Shown here piece by piece: positions 26,230 to 36,877 of a stretch of 64,000 bases of DNA (the stretch's first letter is position 1; every line of letters begins with the position of its first letter). The notes beneath the pieces were generated by a model. That model was not told the DNA's origin. It saw only the letters and a program-made list of their open reading frames with translations, and searched no databases. The DNA lies in assembly GCA_019722365.1 (NCBI GenBank), contig JADFUC010001133.1:108968-172967 (forward strand). The letters are read 5' to 3'. The translations under genes were made by a program, and so were the position numbers. Source of the stretch: Lithospermum erythrorhizon. Taxonomy: Eukaryota; Streptophyta; Magnoliopsida; Boraginales; Boraginaceae.

Positions 26230-28110
26230 GTGGTGGTAATAGTAGAAAGGGAAGGAGAGGCCGTAGAGAATGATGGTGCGACCGAGCTCCAAAAGGCCGA
26301 GGGCCGTGTGCAGTATTGGAAATATAGTAGAGACGGTGACTCCACCATCACCCATAAGCGGTCGAGGCTACACCGAGCGACATCGAGTTTGTTACAGGGC
26401 CAGCGGCCAGTTAAATCCTACGAACCCGGCGGGCGTCGACATCAGTCGACCTACTACGTCTCTTCCTGGCGTTTCCAGAGACTCCCGGGGACGGCAGGCT
26501 ATTTTGCTCGTTCGATGATGATGAAATGACGGGATCGGGCCAGGGGCGACTGAATAAAGGCACTTGATGAGGCGCTGTTGTGCGAGGAGATGACCGTCCA
26601 CTCGAGGAGGTCCCCCATGGCCAGAAGTTGGAGTTAGAGATCCGCTACAATTCGTAAGTCTGTTAATATTGTCTAAATTGATTGAAATAGTTATATTTTT
26701 TATTTATGTTATCTAACTTTTTACTTTTTATTCTTTAGGCTATGCGGCGGCGGCTCTGATGTTAAGAGGTTCTTCAGGAGACAGATTATGCGGGGTTCGA
26801 TCAAGTTTTGGCCGTCGTACAAATCGATCGACATCTGAAAATCGTTCCAAGTAAGTATAAATTTTTTTGTTTGATTTAAAAGTTGTTTAAAATATTTTTA
26901 GTAAATAAAAGTCTAATTAAATTTTATTTTATTTGTCTTTTCAGGAGAGATATAAGATCAAGAATGGGACATATGCTATGGCGCAACCTTTGTTCGAGCG
27001 AGACTGCCAGAAGAAGTGGAGAAACTTCTTGGCGTCAATGAAGAAGAAGACTCTCTCGAAGGTACCGGATGGCGACTTCGATCTTATTATGCGGCGACGA
27101 GAAGCGACTGTGGTGTACCTCCCTTTGACGGTGGGAAGCGTATCTCAGAAGCGTTAGGCATTAATATTGGCTGTGTCGGATCGCGAAACAGTCAGAATCG
27201 CGTAGCTCGAGGCGGCAGGTGGCCGAATATTATGACACATCCGTTTGGGAGTAAGTCCTTTGAGTCGACCCGGTTGGTGGAGGGAGGTAACAGCCACTCT
27301 CTTTTTATTGTTTTATTTAATTCAAATAATTGTGTTGAATTCCTAATAAAGTTTTCTTTATTTATGTTTTAGGAGAAAAAAGGCTGAGAATAGGGTTGCC
27401 ATTAGGTATTGATGAAGATGAACAAGAGAAGAAGGACAAGGACACCATCGAGGAGACGGGCGAAGTTTCGACCAGTGGGTTTATGGTCTTTGTAAAAGTA
27501 TATTTAGTTTGTTTGTTTATATATGTTTATTGTTTATTTTTTAAATATCGTGCCCTTATTGTGAATGTGTATAGTTGATTAGTTGTCGAGCCCTTAAATA
27601 TCGAATAGTTGAATAGTTTGAATAGTTGAATAGTTTGAATAGTTGAATAGTTGTCGTTTTATTGTTTATTTTTTAAATATGGAGCCCTTATTGTAAATGT
27701 GTTCAAATTGCGGGAGGCGGTGCAAGTCTCGGTGCGGGCGTTCGGGGAGGATAAGGATCCGTGCCAGTTTCCACTGGTGAAGGACTTGTGGACCTCCACG
27801 GACGCCGTGAAGGGTGGGTTGGCGAAGGGCAGGGTGCTCGGTGCAGGTGATAGCACCGTTGCTTCTAGTTTGCTGGTGGATGATCCAGCTACAGTACCAC
27901 CACCTCTGCCCAGTGCTGATGTGATGGAGGAGCTCAGGCGGATGTGCGAGGAGGCGAATGAAAGAAAGAGGCAGGAGGAGGAGAAGCGAGCCACTTTGGG
28001 AGTTAAAAGCGAAGGTTGCGGCCCCGTGGGGCGGTTGGCTACGGCGGCGCCTATCGATAAGAAGTTAGCGGCCCGAGCGGGGCCGCTTCAGTGGACACTG
28101 TACCGATGTT
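26230..28110 (+). pseudogene. CACTA accessory-protein relic (plant En/Spm type)
   Basis: GC-rich compared with its surroundings. Coding pieces run in order with frame changes and AT-rich intron-like gaps. They include FERDCQKKWRNFLASMKKK, then SRNSQNRVARGG followed by HPFGSKSFESTRLVE (the N-x-NR / G-x-KSF signature of Transposase_24-like proteins), then LKEL-type KDLWTSTDAVKGGLAKGRV with GRVLGAGDS, and a Glu/Arg-rich coiled coil MEELRRMCEEANERKRQEEE at about 27920-27985. The family is remembered, not searched. In-frame stops before and after the pieces suggest decay, although some gaps could be real introns. Confidence 0.6.
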
Positions 28111-28308
28111 AGCCGCCAGCCGATCTACACGAGCTCCACGGCGGCCCCGGGTTGTTGGCTGAATGGAGGAATACGCTCGCTTTCAGTATCTGGCAAGACG
28201 CGCGGAGCATCAGCCGGAGACCCAGCCATGCACTACAGCACGGTTCCCCGGCCCCGGCCTCGGGATAATCTGACCCCGGAGATGATATGGGCGGACTAGA
28301 TTGATACT

Positions 28309-28400
28309 TTGTATTTATATACATTTGGTACTTTGTATTTATATACATTTCGTACTTTGTTAGTATATACATTTCATACTCTGTTTATATATATGGTTTT
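28309..28400. repeat. Tandem repeat of a TACTTTG(T)ATTTATATACATTT unit
   Basis: About three copies of a 28-30 bp unit (TACTTTGTATTTATATACAT) follow the CACTA ORF relic. They probably lie in its former 3' UTR. Confidence 0.75.
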
Positions 28401-28589
28401 TAGGTGTTTATTTCGTACTTTATGTGTTTGTTTATATGTGTTGTTGGTGTGTGTTGTGTTGTTTATTGTGTTGTGTTGATTTGTGTTGTGTTGTGTTGAT
28501 TTGTGTTGTGGTTGAGCTATCTCTTTGAGTTTGGAAGGCTGTGTTTTGTTTTCTTACTGCGGAGTTTAACCCGAGGATGGCGGAGGCGG

Positions 28590-29345
28590 GCGGAGTCGGT
28601 TTGGAGACGGGGATCAAAATACATTTCTCAGTTGGAGACGGGAATGGAGACGGGGTGTCAAATATGGCGACAGGTTTGGAGACGGAGTTTTAAAAAAAAA
28701 TTGGTCTTTCATATTCTTAAAGTATTATATTGTTCCCGTATGGTACTTGTATTTATTTCACAAAAAATCATTCTTATATTGTGTTATAGTATATTATATG
28801 TTTTAAATTAATCGTAACTAATAATATGTTATATATTGTCGTATATTATGTTATAAGACAATCATAATTACATATACTATGATTACATTACCAACATTTA
28901 TGATGTATATTATAAGATGATCGTTCTTCACTAATGATCCGTCGCGTTAATATAGGCGAGAGGTGTAGCTTTATACTTTATGTGATATGTCGAAAAGCGT
29001 AACATATCTCATTGAAGGAATACATATCCACTAATTCACTTCATCTGACATTATTTACAAATATTTTATCCACTAACAATCGTGAATCAAAATTGTTCAA
29101 AACCGTAAAGTAAGGTTCACACTACCAAATGGCACTTCGAGGTTGGAGTGAGGCCCGACTCCGACCCGACTCCATACTTTATTATTATATTAAAATATTA
29201 TTTATACCCCGACTCCATAATTTAAAAAAATTATTCAGATTTCCCTTCTCTAAAAAAATTGAGGAAAATTCAAATAAGTTATTTTCATTTGGCGTCGGGA
29301 TGGAGACGGGAGCTCATTTGGCGACGGGATGGAGACGGGGTTGCA
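28590..29345. repeat. Internal clusters of CACTA subterminal motifs
   Basis: Two extra clusters of the GGAGACGGG / GGAGTCGGG motif sit well inside the element. One at 28590-28690 is in plus orientation. One at 29130-29345 is first in minus orientation (CCCGACTCC) and then plus. A simple CACTA has them only near its ends. Confidence 0.8.
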
Positions 29346-30694
29346 GATTTTCATATTCCACTATATATATCTCACATTATCATCATTCCAACATTATTTT
29401 TCCAAACCCACAACATAATATCCTCTTTATTTTATGTTATTAATTTCATTTCCATAATTTTATTGTCTACTAATCTCAAATTTGATTTTATTTTGTAGGT
29501 GACTTTAAAGAGGTAATTATTAATAACTTATTCACTTTCTTTATTTTGTATGTAATGAATTCAAGGATGTAATTTAATATATATATTTTTTTTTGTAGAA
29601 AATGGTTGAGATTCAAAAAAGGTAATTATTACTTCTTCATTTTTTTTAATTTTTTTGTTATTTTCTTTAATAATGTAGTTTGATGAATATATATGTAATT
29701 TAATTTTGTTACTTTTGTTGTAGGGAAATACTACATTCAAGTTTGAAATATGTAATTTGGTTTTTTATTTTATTTTTATGTTTTAATATTTGATGTTTTA
29801 TATAAATTAATGTTTGATGTTTATATGAATTAATGTTTAATGTTTATATGAATGGGATGTTTTAATATGTTTGATGTTTAATATGTCTTATTTGTTATAT
29901 AGTGTTATATTTTATGTTTGAATCTTTGATGTTTTATATTTGTTTGTATGAGTTGGATGAATTAGATCTTTTGATGTTTTTATATTTGTTTGTATGATTT
30001 GGATGAATTTTTGTTTTGTTGCGACCCGGTTCTTTGCGTTATTGCGATAATAATGCGTGGCCCAAGGCTCTTTTTTTAAATGCGAGGAAGGAAGTCGGTA
30101 TGGAGCCGGGTTGTAGAGGAACCTTTGAAGGTTTTGGCATCGGTATTCGAATAGTGGAGTCGGTTTGCCGTCGAGGTGAAAATGATATTTTATATCATTT
30201 TAGAGTCGGTTTGGCGTCGGGTAGTATTTCATTGTGATGGAGACGGTCTGGAGTCGGGAAACTATGGAGACGGGTTGGAGTCGGGAGCTTTGAAGTCGGG
30301 ATCTTTGGAGACGGGTTGGAGACGGGTAGTACTTAATGGTTGACTAAAATGTGAGAGCGGTTTGGGCGGGGAGCTAGAATTATGCGGGCTTAGGTTGGAG
30401 TCGGGATGGAGGCAGGTGCAGTTAGAGGCTGACGCCCAGCCTTCGATTTGTGAATAGCATCGGTTTGGAGACGGTTTCGGACATCTCTTTTGCCTGTTTC
30501 TAGTAGTGATAGTTAGTGTAAGTTCACTAACTTACTTTGTCGCAGTAGGCCCAATAGAAGATGTTGTTTTGAGTTGGCCAAAGTCAAAGTAACTTTTGAA
30601 CATTAATTTTACATGGAAATTACAGGAATGACATCTGATTTGAATAAAAGCTAGCAATTCTTAAAAAAAGGCCCATTATGAAATGGAGGGAGTA

Positions 30695-31629
30695 TTAAAC
30701 ATGATATGAGAACAACAGTCATCATGAAAGTAAGTATCAAAAGTTCGTTAAGAGAATGGCTACGGTCCATTAATTTTCATATATTTTTATGCACAATTCG
30801 ATATAAAAAATAATACATATTCTTAAATATGCAATTTATAAATAATATAATTTAAAAATTAAAAGAAAAATGCACAGAAACTATTCTATACACCTAATTA
30901 TTAGTATGTGTATTAAAATTAGAATTATTTCATAAACGAGCATATGGATTGTCACTTATTACTAACATATTAGGATGAAAACTATGTAGCAACCTGAATG
31001 ACATTGTATAACAAATGATATCAACTACATTTTCATTGTATTTTTCTATAATTCGATCTACATACACTATCCTCAATCGAGATAGATAAACAATATTAAT
31101 GTACATCTCTTAATTGAAAGGTTACCTACACAATAACAACAATGATAATACGAAATAATAGTACAGTAACAATAATAAGCCGAAAACGTGACACAAGTAT
31201 GATGAAGATGTTAAAATTAAGTTGTAAGATAGGAGTAATGATATGTGAATTTTGCAAAATCCAAGGAGATAACAACACTAACGGTATAACTATAACTGGC
31301 CTTGATGACAAGTCTGCCCTCTGACCGTTGGTATCATCAACTGACACGTACGGTCCTGTTGGGATTTGACACCTTAACCACCAGTGGGGCCCATAGAAGA
31401 TGGCACCATCGTGAATAAAGATATTCCTGTGGGTCATTCACATGTGCTTAAAAGAGTATTCCTACTACATAATTACATCAACCTTTATTTCAAGACTTCT
31501 ATAAATCCAACAATAACAACAACATTGGCTTCAGTAGTACTCCGTAGTTGCAGTTTATTTCTCTATGTTTTTATAGTTAAGTACATTTATTTTGAGACAC
31601 CCAATTTTTCCTAGAGTAAAGTATTAAGT
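30695..31629. other. Spacer and putative beta-expansin promoter
   Basis: No gene. A TATA-like tttttatag lies near 31569, about 60-110 bp ahead of the possible expansin starts. A TACTCCGTAG word is at 31537-31546. Confidence 0.4.
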
Positions 31630-33389
31630 ATGGGGGGATATTATATTTTTGGTACATTTTATGATAGTAAGTGCTACTTCATGGTGGTTTTGTTATCACA
31701 CATGTTGGTGAAGGCTTGTGCTGGGCCACTCACTCGAGTTGCTGACCCACATTGGCATTCTGCCACCGCTACCTGGTACGGTAGCCCCGATGGCGACGGC
31801 AGCTCCGGTAAGTACCACCACCCACTTAAAATTACCCATTTTTGGTTGCTTTAATTCAGATACATGAAATGGTAGTGTCGGCTGCTGTCTGAGATCATTT
31901 TGTCCCAAACCCTGTCCCAAATTCCGGACATAGAAACACATATCAAAATGTTACTCCTCAGGGCCTAACCCAATTCATCATGTTGTACTTATCCAAAAAA
32001 AATGAATGATATTGATGGAATACCATTAAAATAGAATGTTGGCTATAGTACATTCAATTCATAATCGACCTATGAATGTACCAATTTCATATTTGTTAAT
32101 TTATTGATTTGATGTTCATTGAGTAGTATAATTTGTAGGTGGGGCATGTGGGTATGGTACAATGGTGGATGTGAAGCCATACAAGGCAAGAGTTGGAGCA
32201 GTGAGTCCAATTTTATTCAAAGGAGGTGAAGGTTGTGGAGCATGTTACAAAGTTAGATGTTTAGACAGGTCAATTTGCAAAAAAAAGGCTGTTACTGTTA
32301 TAATTACAGATGAGAGCCCAACTTTGTCTAGTTCAGCAAGTCATACACATTTTGACCTTAGTGGCGCCGCCTTCAGCCGTATGGCAGTTTCCGGCCATGG
32401 CGGCGCTTTGCGCAACCGTGGGAAAATCATTGTGACTTACCGGAGGTAATAAAAAAGGACCAATTTTGCCAAAATGTGTTTAGATTTAGTTTAGCGTACT
32501 TTTTTTACATTTTCGACTGACACTGAAAGTTCTATAGTAACGGTCTTCTTTTTTCAATGTTTTGTCAGTTTGTATTAGTTTAGTCATAGCGTGGTCCAAA
32601 ATAAATAAGCTTACATGTGCCTAATAACGGGAAAATTGACTACTACATATTCATTTTTTATTTGAAGAGTTAATTGATGATTTCGTTAAAATACTTATTT
32701 ATATATTACACAATTGTAATTTGACTAATTTCGTTAGCATAAATTATTATTGATGTGTGGATTTGATCGATATAAGTGGTAAAAGGAAGGTGTATTTGAA
32801 ATGAAAATATGCAAGTATAGAGAAGGTCTATAGATTATTTATTAAATTTGCAATGAAATGCAATTACTTGACTAACAAATGCATTTATATGAAATGAAAT
32901 TTAGGACTGCATGCACATATCTTGGGAAAGACATTGCCTTTCGTGTGAATGAGGGGTCAACAGCTAACTGGATCTCGCTTTTGGTGGAGTTTGAAGATGG
33001 GGATGGAGATGTTGGGTCCATGCATATAAGAAAGGTATAATATATTAATATTCAATATGAATATTATCATTATTTTATTTTAATTAATACGGAGTAATAA
33101 ATATATATAATTCTAATCGAATCGAGTCTACTGATTGAGTTCGGCTAGAGATTTGAACTCGTCTCTAATTACATTAATATACGCATTATTATTGCAGGCA
33201 AAATCCACAGAATGGCTTCAAATGACACATTTATGGGGTGCAAATTGGTGCATTAATGGAGGAGCCTTAGAAGGACCATTTTCGGTAAAGTTGACAACAC
33301 TCTCTACAAGAAGGACCCTCTCTGCACGAGATGTCATTCCAAAACATTGGACCGTAAAAGCCACCTACACTTCTCGTCTCAACTTCTAA
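31630..33389 (+). CDS. EXPB1: Beta-expansin (EXPB1-like), secreted wall-loosening protein
   Basis: Expansins loosen plant cell walls non-hydrolytically. Exons 31630-31807, 32139-32445, 32905-33034 and 33198-33389, all GT-AG and in phase, give 268 residues from the first ATG. A second in-frame ATG at 31681 gives 251 residues, with MVVLLSHMLVKACAG as a short signal peptide, and may be the real start. Domain 1 shows TWYGSPDGDG, GGACGYG, GEGCGACYKVRC, ITDESP and HFDLSG (His-Phe-Asp motif kept). Domain 2, the carbohydrate-binding CBM63 domain, shows FRVNEGS, LVEFEDGDGD, WGANWC, GPFSVKLTT and ends SRLNF. The six core domain-1 cysteines are present. The extra pair usually found between ITDEC and HFDLSG in vegetative beta-expansins is replaced by Ser and others. 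Its position near the tetraspanin gene suggests orthology to Arabidopsis EXPB1. Confidence 0.93.
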
Positions 33390-35742
33390 CTAAACTATTG
33401 TTAGAAACTCATTTTCACAAGTCATTTTTAAAATATATCAATGACTAAACTATATATATAGCCCTATACACATAATATAATATCCTCCAGATTACATATA
33501 TACTATAATATAATACCCTCCATATATTACCATATAAATAAATGTTAGCTATTTTCCTTTAAGAGAGAATTGTTAAATATTATGTTGTCCGCAAATATCA
33601 TGGTTTTGCAATTTGGTACTCGATAATTATGAGGTTAGGATTTAGTCACTGTAATTACCTTAAATTACGAAAATACTCCCCAAACAACTAAAAGTACTAC
33701 TAAACTTGAGTTTGGAGGAGATTTTCGTAGATTTAAGATAATCACGGCGACTTAATCTTAACTTGATTGCTGTCACGTATCAGATTACAGTTCATGCTTA
33801 TTTACTAGGAGTACATTTTATTTCAATAATTCTCTCATTTCATTTATGTCCCTCTAGAATTAAAGGGGGTTGCAATTGTCAATAGGTTAAATTTTTAGAA
33901 GAAAACAAGAAAACGTTAGTTGGAGCATGATGAGATTCATGCAGTGTTCCACTGTACTGCTGCTCTTTTCACTATAATCGCCCTACTTTTGTTGTGTGCA
34001 GCTTCTTGTAATAAGTGAGTTCAATTATTGTAGCCCTCTCCAAAAAGGAAGAGAGTGCGATATTTATATTATTGTAATCTTTATGTAAGTGTGTGCTTTT
34101 TTACTGTGTCATGTTCCAAAATTGTACACTCGTGTGTTCCCATGTACTGTATTTAAATCCAAATTTATTTTCTTCCATGTTGAACTTTTTGACAAAAATC
34201 AAATAAGTTTTGGAAATTCTTGCCATACATGAAAATAAACATTATTCTAATTAAAATTCAATTCATTATTGCACCGGCTGAATTGTTCCCGAACTTTTTT
34301 TTTACAAGATTCACCCATGGGAAATGTGTAAACACTTCAAACATTAATATTGACATTTCGGATCCTATATTCTTTTTGATGTCACTCATGTATCGTGTCC
34401 TATGTTAATATATTTATACATTATATATTGTGTAATTATATATTTTCTATCATATAATATCCACAAAATATATAATATACAAACATATAAAATATAAGAC
34501 ACATATGAGGAGTAGAAATTCGGATCCCATCAATGTTGGTCGTCAAATTGGTAAAGAATGATTGTTTATTTTATTTGAGCCCTTAGATCTAATGTTCAAT
34601 TCATGGAATGAAGGTAGTAGCAACGTCGTTGGACTAGACATTTGACCTTCACTACCATACCCGGATAGAAATAATCGTGGAAACAATATAACCACTATTA
34701 TTTTACTTTATAAAAAATATCTCTAGACCAACATTATCCCTAAGGCTGTTATGTGAAGAATCATCTCAAATTTCAGATTTCACATGTTATAGAATCATCA
34801 AGAAGTGGATTCAGTTCATGACCACATGCACGTGAAACTGGAACATCAATCTAGACATGTTGGCCTCTTGGGTTCATGGGTTGCAGAAATGACAATTATT
34901 CTCCCATGTGAAATGCCATTTTGTTCAAACTAGCTTCCCAAATTAAAGGATGATGATAGTATATACTTTCATGTGAATTTGTGTCAATCCTGCTAGTTTA
35001 TGATGGATGACTTGCAAATTGCAACTATGCATCATGCGGTTCCAGGGACGGGCCTATATAGTAGTTGGGCATTCACATAAATATTTTATATTAATAAGAA
35101 TAGCTTATTTGGTTAATGTTTTGACTAATTTATGGAAGGTCCCAAGTTCAAACCTTATATCAAGCATTTTTTTTTCTTTTGTTTTTTCCTATTTCTTTAA
35201 AATGAATATTCATGTAAAATTTTATATTTTGAATGATGAAATAAATATCGAATATGAAAATTAAGATTGCATCCCCTCGCAATGCCTTATGTAGGACATA
35301 ATGTATCTATCAAGATGGGTGTGTTTACATCTTGTCCCCAACATTTCGAGTTGAATTGAATTTACTTTTGTAATTTGATTTTTTAACTTCTTAATTAAAT
35401 TTTTGTTTTAAAGTTAGATACATATCACCATCTTAATGTAACAAATTTTGTTTGTGGGATGGTTTGATTTGTTATGCCAAATTTTTTTTATTGAAGCAAA
35501 ATACTAATCAGTAAGATTTTTTTCCTTTCTGGTACAATTGAACTAGTAATGCATGAAGAGTGGGAGATGAGGTAACCACTCGATCTTGTGAATATGGTTG
35601 GAATTTACTATATTGCTCTTTTTAAGTATTATCACTAAATATATATTTGGTGAGAAAAATCGGACTCTTTAATGCACCTAAACATTTTAATGAGTGCTTA
35701 AATCACTATTATTATGTGCCCTTTTTGGAAAAAGGGATCAAG
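33390..35742. other. AT-rich spacer
   Basis: No gene supported. A stretch at 35050-35175 (ggaaggtcccaagttcaa, then a T-run) has a B-box-like TTCAAACC and could be the end of an old SINE, but no A box is convincing. Confidence 0.4.
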
Positions 35743-35762
35743 TATATATGTATATAATATAG
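35743..35762 (+). promoter_or_regulatory. TATA-like box of the small cysteine-rich peptide gene
   Basis: Overlapping tatatat/tatataat words lie about 90-105 bases ahead of the proposed ATG at 35848. Suggestive only, because the region is AT-rich. Confidence 0.3.
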
Positions 35763-35847
35763 TAAACCAACTAAATCATCAATATAACTTTAGTAACATT
35801 CTTGAATCTTGAGCAATTTCGAAGCCAACATTTTAGTATCACCAAAA

Positions 35848-36117
35848 ATGGTTTGCTTAATTGCAATTCTCTTTCTTGTGACAATCGGTTTGTCACTCTT
35901 TGTTATACTTGTTCATGATTATAACAATTGTCTTGTTAATAATTTTTAGATGATCGATATATTTCTCGTGACAATTGGTATGCTCAAGTAAATTTTATTT
36001 GCAGATAATTCATTCATGAAACTTGGAGTCGAAGGACGAGGATGCGAAACAACTGCAGATTGTTTTTGGGGTTGTGTACTACCACCAGGATACAGTACTT
36101 GTTTAAAAAGGGAATAA
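35848..36117 (+). CDS. Predicted 50-residue secreted cysteine-rich peptide
   Basis: Two exons, 35848-35887 and 36005-36117, joined across a GT-AG intron in phase 1, give 50 residues. The N-terminus MVCLIAILFLVTI is a strong hydrophobic signal peptide. The rest carries a compact cysteine module, GCETTADCFWGCVLPPGYSTC, spacing C-x5-C-x3-C-x8-C, and ends LKRE before a double stop (TAATGA). The intron holds a near copy of the end of exon 1 and its donor (35958-35980). With an ATG at 35950 this would make an alternative first exon in the same phase. I do not recognise the family. It resembles small secreted cysteine-rich peptides in general (defence or signalling), but four cysteines do not match plant defensin, thionin or knottin patterns I know. 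Function unknown. Confidence 0.55.
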
Positions 36118-36877
36118 TGACTATACTCTTGTGCTTTGTATTAATGAAAATTTTCGGCTTGTAGAGATCCATTCTTTATCATTTCGATTTATGATACATT
36201 AACCTAGGTGAATACAGAATACATGAATAATAACCATGAACAAAATGGAAACATAACAATGTAAACAAATATATTGTTGTATGAAACTTCTAAAAATTAG
36301 AAGTGAACAGAAAAGTCCATCTCTAAGACCTAGCATAAAGAATCCAAGATGACGGAGGATGAAAACGAAGAGATGGGTGCAACAAATATTGGTTATCTTC
36401 CTGAAGTTTACGCCCGTTGGATTCTTGGAATGTAATAGCTGATCTTACAAAGATTATCGCCATAACTTTTGATTGTATGAGTTAAAGGTTTTGTTTTCTC
36501 TGGCTCTTGGATATAATTGAATAAATCAAAATGGATCATTATTCTACTTACGCTTCTTATCTATTGTGCAGTAGTTGATACTGTTTACACATCACTCGGA
36601 TCAATTCGGAAACAATCCTCCAATTATCTAAGGATAATGTTGCGACAGGTGGGAGTCACTTAAGATGAGGTATTGGGACATGTTTAGTAGTTGCATACAG
36701 GTGTTCCGAAAAAAGTGGTTTGTGATTTCAAACCAACTTCATGATGAACTGTGTTTGACAACACAAATCAGATGGAAATCCAAAATATTAATGGCTTTGT
36801 AATTCATTCAACCTCCAACTAAAATTGTAAATTGTATCTCATCCACTAACTCTACTTTACTTCCAAAACTGCTGCTC
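36118..36877. other. Spacer with probable 3' UTRs
   Basis: No gene seen between the small peptide gene (+) and the acetyltransferase (-), which converge here. Confidence 0.5.

Larger units (their letters stand above)
24938..30508. mobile_element. CACTA (En/Spm-type) DNA transposon, 5.6 kb, no transposase
   Basis: The right terminus GCCTGTTTCTAGTAGTG is the reverse complement of CACTACTAGAAACAGGC, a standard CACTA end. The left end is worn: CCTTCTTAGAATACAGGC. A 3-bp target duplication ATA flanks both sides (24935-24937 and 30509-30511), as expected. Subterminal motifs such as GGTTTGGAGACGG, GGAGTCGGG and GGCGTCGGG are dense at both ends (24960-25200 and 30090-30480), a hallmark of this superfamily. 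Inside is a broken ORF (26230-28110) related to the plant CACTA accessory protein. I see no TNPD-type transposase, so the element is non-autonomous. Confidence 0.85.
24854..30692. mobile_element. Stowaway-type MITE split by a CACTA element
   Basis: The left end CTCCCTCCATTTCATAATAA at 24854 and the right end (reverse complement CTCCCTCCATTTCATAATGG) at 30692 form near-perfect terminal inverted repeats. Each is bordered by TA (24852-24853 and 30693-30694), the Tc1/mariner target. Only the outer 84 and 184 bases belong to the MITE; the middle is the CACTA element. Removing that and one ATA copy leaves about 265 bp, a normal Stowaway length. Confidence 0.88.

Noticed and set aside
26230..28110. 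Ordinary host gene in a GC-rich patch
   Set aside because: It lies wholly between CACTA termini, its motifs fit a transposon accessory protein, and stops break the frames.
35050..35175. Second SINE with a B-box-like TTCAAACC
   Set aside because: No convincing A box at the right spacing and no target duplication; left as part of the spacer.
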